From: Modestobacter sp.
Lineage (GTDB): Bacteria > Actinomycetota > Actinomycetes > Mycobacteriales > Geodermatophilaceae
Length of the DNA stretch: 7,162 bases
Direction of reading: 5' to 3'
NCBI GenBank assembly: GCA_025966175.1
Contig: JAOPVN010000302.1
Coordinates: 1-7,162, forward strand
Shown: positions 5,149 to 7,162 of the stretch, piece after piece
Layout of the letters: every line of letters begins with the position of its first letter
How positions within the stretch are numbered: the first letter of the stretch is position 1
The notes under the pieces: model-generated
Told to the model about the DNA's origin: nothing
The model's input: the letters and a program-made list of their open reading frames with translations, nothing else
Database searches by the model: none
Translations under genes and position numbers: made by a program

Positions 5149-6564
5149 CTACAGCGGGATGTTCCCGTGCGCGCCTCGGCCCGACGGCGCCTCGGCCAGC
5201 GCGGCCACCAGCCGGCGCTTGGTCTCCGAGGGGTCCACCACGTCGTCCACGACGCCGATCTCCCGGGCCCGGTTGACCCCGCCGGCGATCCGCTCGTGCT
5301 CGGCGGCCAGCTGCGCGTGCAGCGCCTCCCGCTCACCGGGCTGGGCCGCGGCGAGCTTCTTCCGGTGCAGGATCCCGACCGCGGCCTTGGCGCCCATGAC
5401 GGCGACCTCGGCACCCGGCCAGGCGAACACGGCGGTGGCGCCGAGCGACCGGGCGTTCATCGCGATGTAGGCGCCGCCGTAGGACTTGCGGGTCACCAGG
5501 GTCACCCGCGGCACGACCGCCTCGGCGAAGGCGTGCAGCAGCTTCGCGCCGCGGCGCACCACGCCGTCCCACTCCTGGCCGACGCCCGGCAGGTACCCGG
5601 GGACGTCGACCAGCACGACCAGCGGCACCCCGAAGGCGTCGCACATCCGCACGAACCGGGCCGCCTTCTCCGCCGAGGCGGAGTCCAGGCAGCCGCCCAG
5701 CCGCAGCGGGTTGTTGGCGATGACCCCGACGGTCCGGCCGGCCATCCGGCCCAGCGTGGTGATGATGTTGGGCGCGAACCGGGGGTGCAGCTCCAGGCCC
5801 GGGGCGTCCAGCAGCGCAGCGACCAGCGGCTTGACGTCGTAGGCGCGGTTGCGCTGCTCGGGCAGCAGCGCGCCGAGGTCGACGTCGGGCTCGCTCTCGG
5901 CGGGGGAGAAGCTGCCCTGGGCGGCGAGCAGGTCGACCGCCGTTCGCGCGGTCTCCAGCGCCTCGGCCTCGCTGTCGGTCACCACGTGCACGACGCCGGA
6001 GCGCCGGCCGTGGGTGTCCGGGCCGCCGAGGCTCTCCATGTCGACGTCCTCGCCGGTGACCGAGCGGACGACGTCGGGACCGGTCACGAACACCCGGCCC
6101 GCCGGGCCCATGATCACCAGGTCGGTCAGCGCCGGCCCGTAGGCGGCGCCACCGGCGGCCGGCCCGAGGACGACGGAGATCTGCGGCACCCGGCCGGAGG
6201 CCCGCACCATGGCGGCGAAGACCTCGCCGACCGCGTGCAGGGCGGTGACGCCCTCGGCCAGCCGGGCGCCGCCGGAGTGCCAGATGCCGACGACCGGCAC
6301 CCGCTCGCGCAGCGCCGCGTCGATCGCGTCGACGATGTGCCGGCAGCCGTCGATGCCCATCGCGCCGCCCATGATCGTGGCGTCGGTGCAGTAGGCGATC
6401 GCGGGAGAACCCGAGACGGTGCCCCGGGCGGCGAGGACACCGGAGGTGTCCCGGGGGGCCAGCGTCTGCATCGACCCGGGGTCGAAGAACCGGGCGAGCC
6501 GGTCCTCCGGGTCCCGCGGGTCGATGGTCGGGGCGGGGGCCGGGTCGGCGTGGACCGTGGTCAT
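5149..6564 (-). CDS. accD6: Acyl-CoA carboxylase beta (carboxyltransferase) subunit, AccD6-like
   Basis: This 471-residue protein is the carboxyltransferase of a biotin-dependent acyl-CoA carboxylase. It transfers the carboxyl group from biotin to acetyl-CoA (or propionyl-CoA), supplying malonyl-CoA for fatty-acid elongation. The two crotonase-like halves are visible. The N half has the oxyanion-type SGGARLAEG (97-105) and GPAAGGAAYGPAL (134-146). The C half has PGYLPG (322-327), KSYGGAYIAMN (360-370) and WPGAEVAVMGAKAAVGIL (382-399). The C-terminal end, including AAEHERIAGG and NIPL, matches mycobacterial AccD6 as I recall it. Ile367 occupies the position where propionyl-specific PccB enzymes carry Asp, which points to acetyl-CoA use (inference). 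The ATG at 6564 has a GAGGAG 6 bases upstream. The gene follows fabF by 34 bases, clearly in the same operon. A partner alpha subunit (biotin carboxylase/BCCP) is needed and is not in the window. Confidence 0.93.
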   Translation of the reverse strand: MTTVHADPAPAPTIDPRDPEDRLARFFDPGSMQTLAPRDTSGVLAARGTVSGSPAIAYCTDATIMGGAMGIDGCRHIVDAIDAALRERVPVVGIWHSGGARLAEGVTALHAVGEVFAAMVRASGRVPQISVVLGPAAGGAAYGPALTDLVIMGPAGRVFVTGPDVVRSVTGEDVDMESLGGPDTHGRRSGVVHVVTDSEAEALETARTAVDLLAAQGSFSPAESEPDVDLGALLPEQRNRAYDVKPLVAALLDAPGLELHPRFAPNIITTLGRMAGRTVGVIANNPLRLGGCLDSASAEKAARFVRMCDAFGVPLVVLVDVPGYLPGVGQEWDGVVRRGAKLLHAFAEAVVPRVTLVTRKSYGGAYIAMNARSLGATAVFAWPGAEVAVMGAKAAVGILHRKKLAAAQPGEREALHAQLAAEHERIAGGVNRAREIGVVDDVVDPSETKRRLVAALAEAPSGRGAHGNIPL

Positions 6565-6577
6565 GAGGAGCTCCTCA
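6564..6577 (-). promoter_or_regulatory. accD ribosome binding site inside a 14-bp palindrome
   Basis: TGAGGAGCTCCTCA is a perfect palindrome directly before and touching the accD ATG. Its first half holds the Shine-Dalgarno GAGGAG. In RNA it could fold as a 5-bp stem with an AGCT loop that hides the Shine-Dalgarno, so it may tune accD translation relative to fabF. The palindrome is seen; the regulation is conjecture. Confidence 0.5.
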
Positions 6578-6598
6578 CAGGGGCAGCGGGGTCCTTCG

Positions 6599-7162
6599 TC
6601 ACGCCGTCGTGAACACCAGGGCCATGTTGTGGCCGCCGAAGCCGAACGAGTCGTTCAGCGCGGCGGAGAAGGTCGCCTTCCGCGGCTCGCGGCGGACGAT
6701 GTCGAGGGCCTGGACGGCGGCGTCGTCGTCGGGATCATCCAGGTTGGCCGTCGCCGGCACGATCTGGTCGCGCAGCGCGAGGATCGTGAAGACCGACTCC
6801 AGCGCACCGGCGGCACCCAGCAGGTGGCCGGTCTGGCTCTTCGTGGCGGTGACCAGGGCGTGGTCGCCGATGGCGTTGCGGATCGCGTTGGCCTCGGCCG
6901 TGTCACCGATCGGGGTGGAGGTGGCGTGGGCGTTGACGTGGCCGATGTCGGCCGGGGTCAGCCCGGCGTCGCGGATCGCCGCGACGATCGCCCGCCCGGC
7001 GCCCTCACCCTCAGGGTGCGGCGCGACCAGGTCGTAGCCGTCGGCGGTGCCGCCGGCACCGGCCAGCCGGGCGTAGATGGTCGCCCCCCGGGCGGCGGCC
7101 GCGTCGGCCCGCTCCAGCACGAGAGCGGCGGCGCCCTCGCCCAGCACGAAGCCGTCCCGGCC
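6599..7162 (-). CDS. fabF: Beta-ketoacyl-ACP synthase II (FabF/KasA type), C-terminal part; 5' end outside window
   Basis: The frame is open to the right edge and ends at TGA 6599-6601, giving the last 187 residues of a protein that is usually about 410-420 long. Visible landmarks are GRDGFVLGEGAAALVLE at the start, NAHATSTPIGD with the first catalytic His (residue 79 of the fragment), the TKSQTGHLLGAAGALE block with the conserved Lys108 and the second catalytic His113, and the C-terminal GFGGHN loop (174-179). The nucleophilic Cys lies upstream and is not in the window. The enzyme condenses malonyl-ACP with a growing acyl-ACP in the FAS-II cycle in the cytoplasm. With accD6 34 bases downstream, the order matches the FAS-II cluster of actinobacteria (kasA/kasB-accD6 in mycobacteria), where fabD and acpP usually come before. 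No decay is visible in the present part. Confidence 0.95.
   Translation of the reverse strand, partial: GRDGFVLGEGAAALVLERADAAAARGATIYARLAGAGGTADGYDLVAPHPEGEGAGRAIVAAIRDAGLTPADIGHVNAHATSTPIGDTAEANAIRNAIGDHALVTATKSQTGHLLGAAGALESVFTILALRDQIVPATANLDDPDDDAAVQALDIVRREPRKATFSAALNDSFGFGGHNMALVFTTA

Noticed and set aside
5122..6612. A 496-codon open frame on the plus strand opposite accD
   Set aside because: It is an antisense shadow caused by high GC: rich in Gly, Arg, His and Asp without any domain, while the minus strand encodes a complete, well-conserved carboxyltransferase.
1..7162. CRISPR array, rRNA, or complete insertion sequence
   Set aside because: No regularly spaced repeats, no rRNA-like blocks and no transposase with flanking inverted repeats were seen.

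Overview
The window comes from a high-GC actinobacterium. The evidence is strongly GC-biased third codon positions, GTG starts, a DUF3145 protein (an Actinomycetota-restricted family) and an AccD6-type carboxyltransferase directly after fabF. A Geodermatophilaceae-like genus is plausible, but the sequence alone does not prove it.

There are two blocks, separated by a tRNA-Met(CAU) gene on the minus strand (4107-4180). The right block (4181-7162) looks like ordinary core chromosome. It holds a DUF3145 gene on the plus strand, converging on a minus-strand fatty-acid operon made of the C-terminal part of fabF followed by accD. A perfect 15-bp stem-loop between the convergent genes probably terminates transcription from both sides.

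The left block (1-4106) looks like an accessory region lying on the 3' side of the tRNA. Next to the tRNA is a decayed tyrosine-recombinase gene whose reading frame runs 41 bases into the tRNA. This is the usual arrangement of an integrative element inserted in the 3' end of a tRNA gene. The integrase lacks its N-terminal domains, has two frameshifts and has lost one catalytic histidine, so the element is probably immobile. Beside it is an intact FRG-domain gene with visibly less GC-rich codon use than its neighbours.

Further left is a plus-strand sulfur cassette: the C-terminal part of an MBL/rhodanese protein (probably a persulfide dioxygenase-rhodanese fusion like CstB), a 57-residue Cys/His-rich small protein, a rhodanese fused to a DUF2892 membrane domain, and a TauE/SafE-type exporter. 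Together they fit reactive-sulfur detoxification: persulfide is oxidised to sulfite or thiosulfate, sulfane sulfur is carried by the rhodanese domains, and sulfite or a related anion is exported. Its regulator and the N-terminal MBL half are off the left edge.

I see no convincing new multi-gene system. The points most worth a second look are the unnamed small Cys/His protein in the sulfur operon, the FRG gene beside the dead integrase, and a long interrupted hairpin upstream of the FRG gene.
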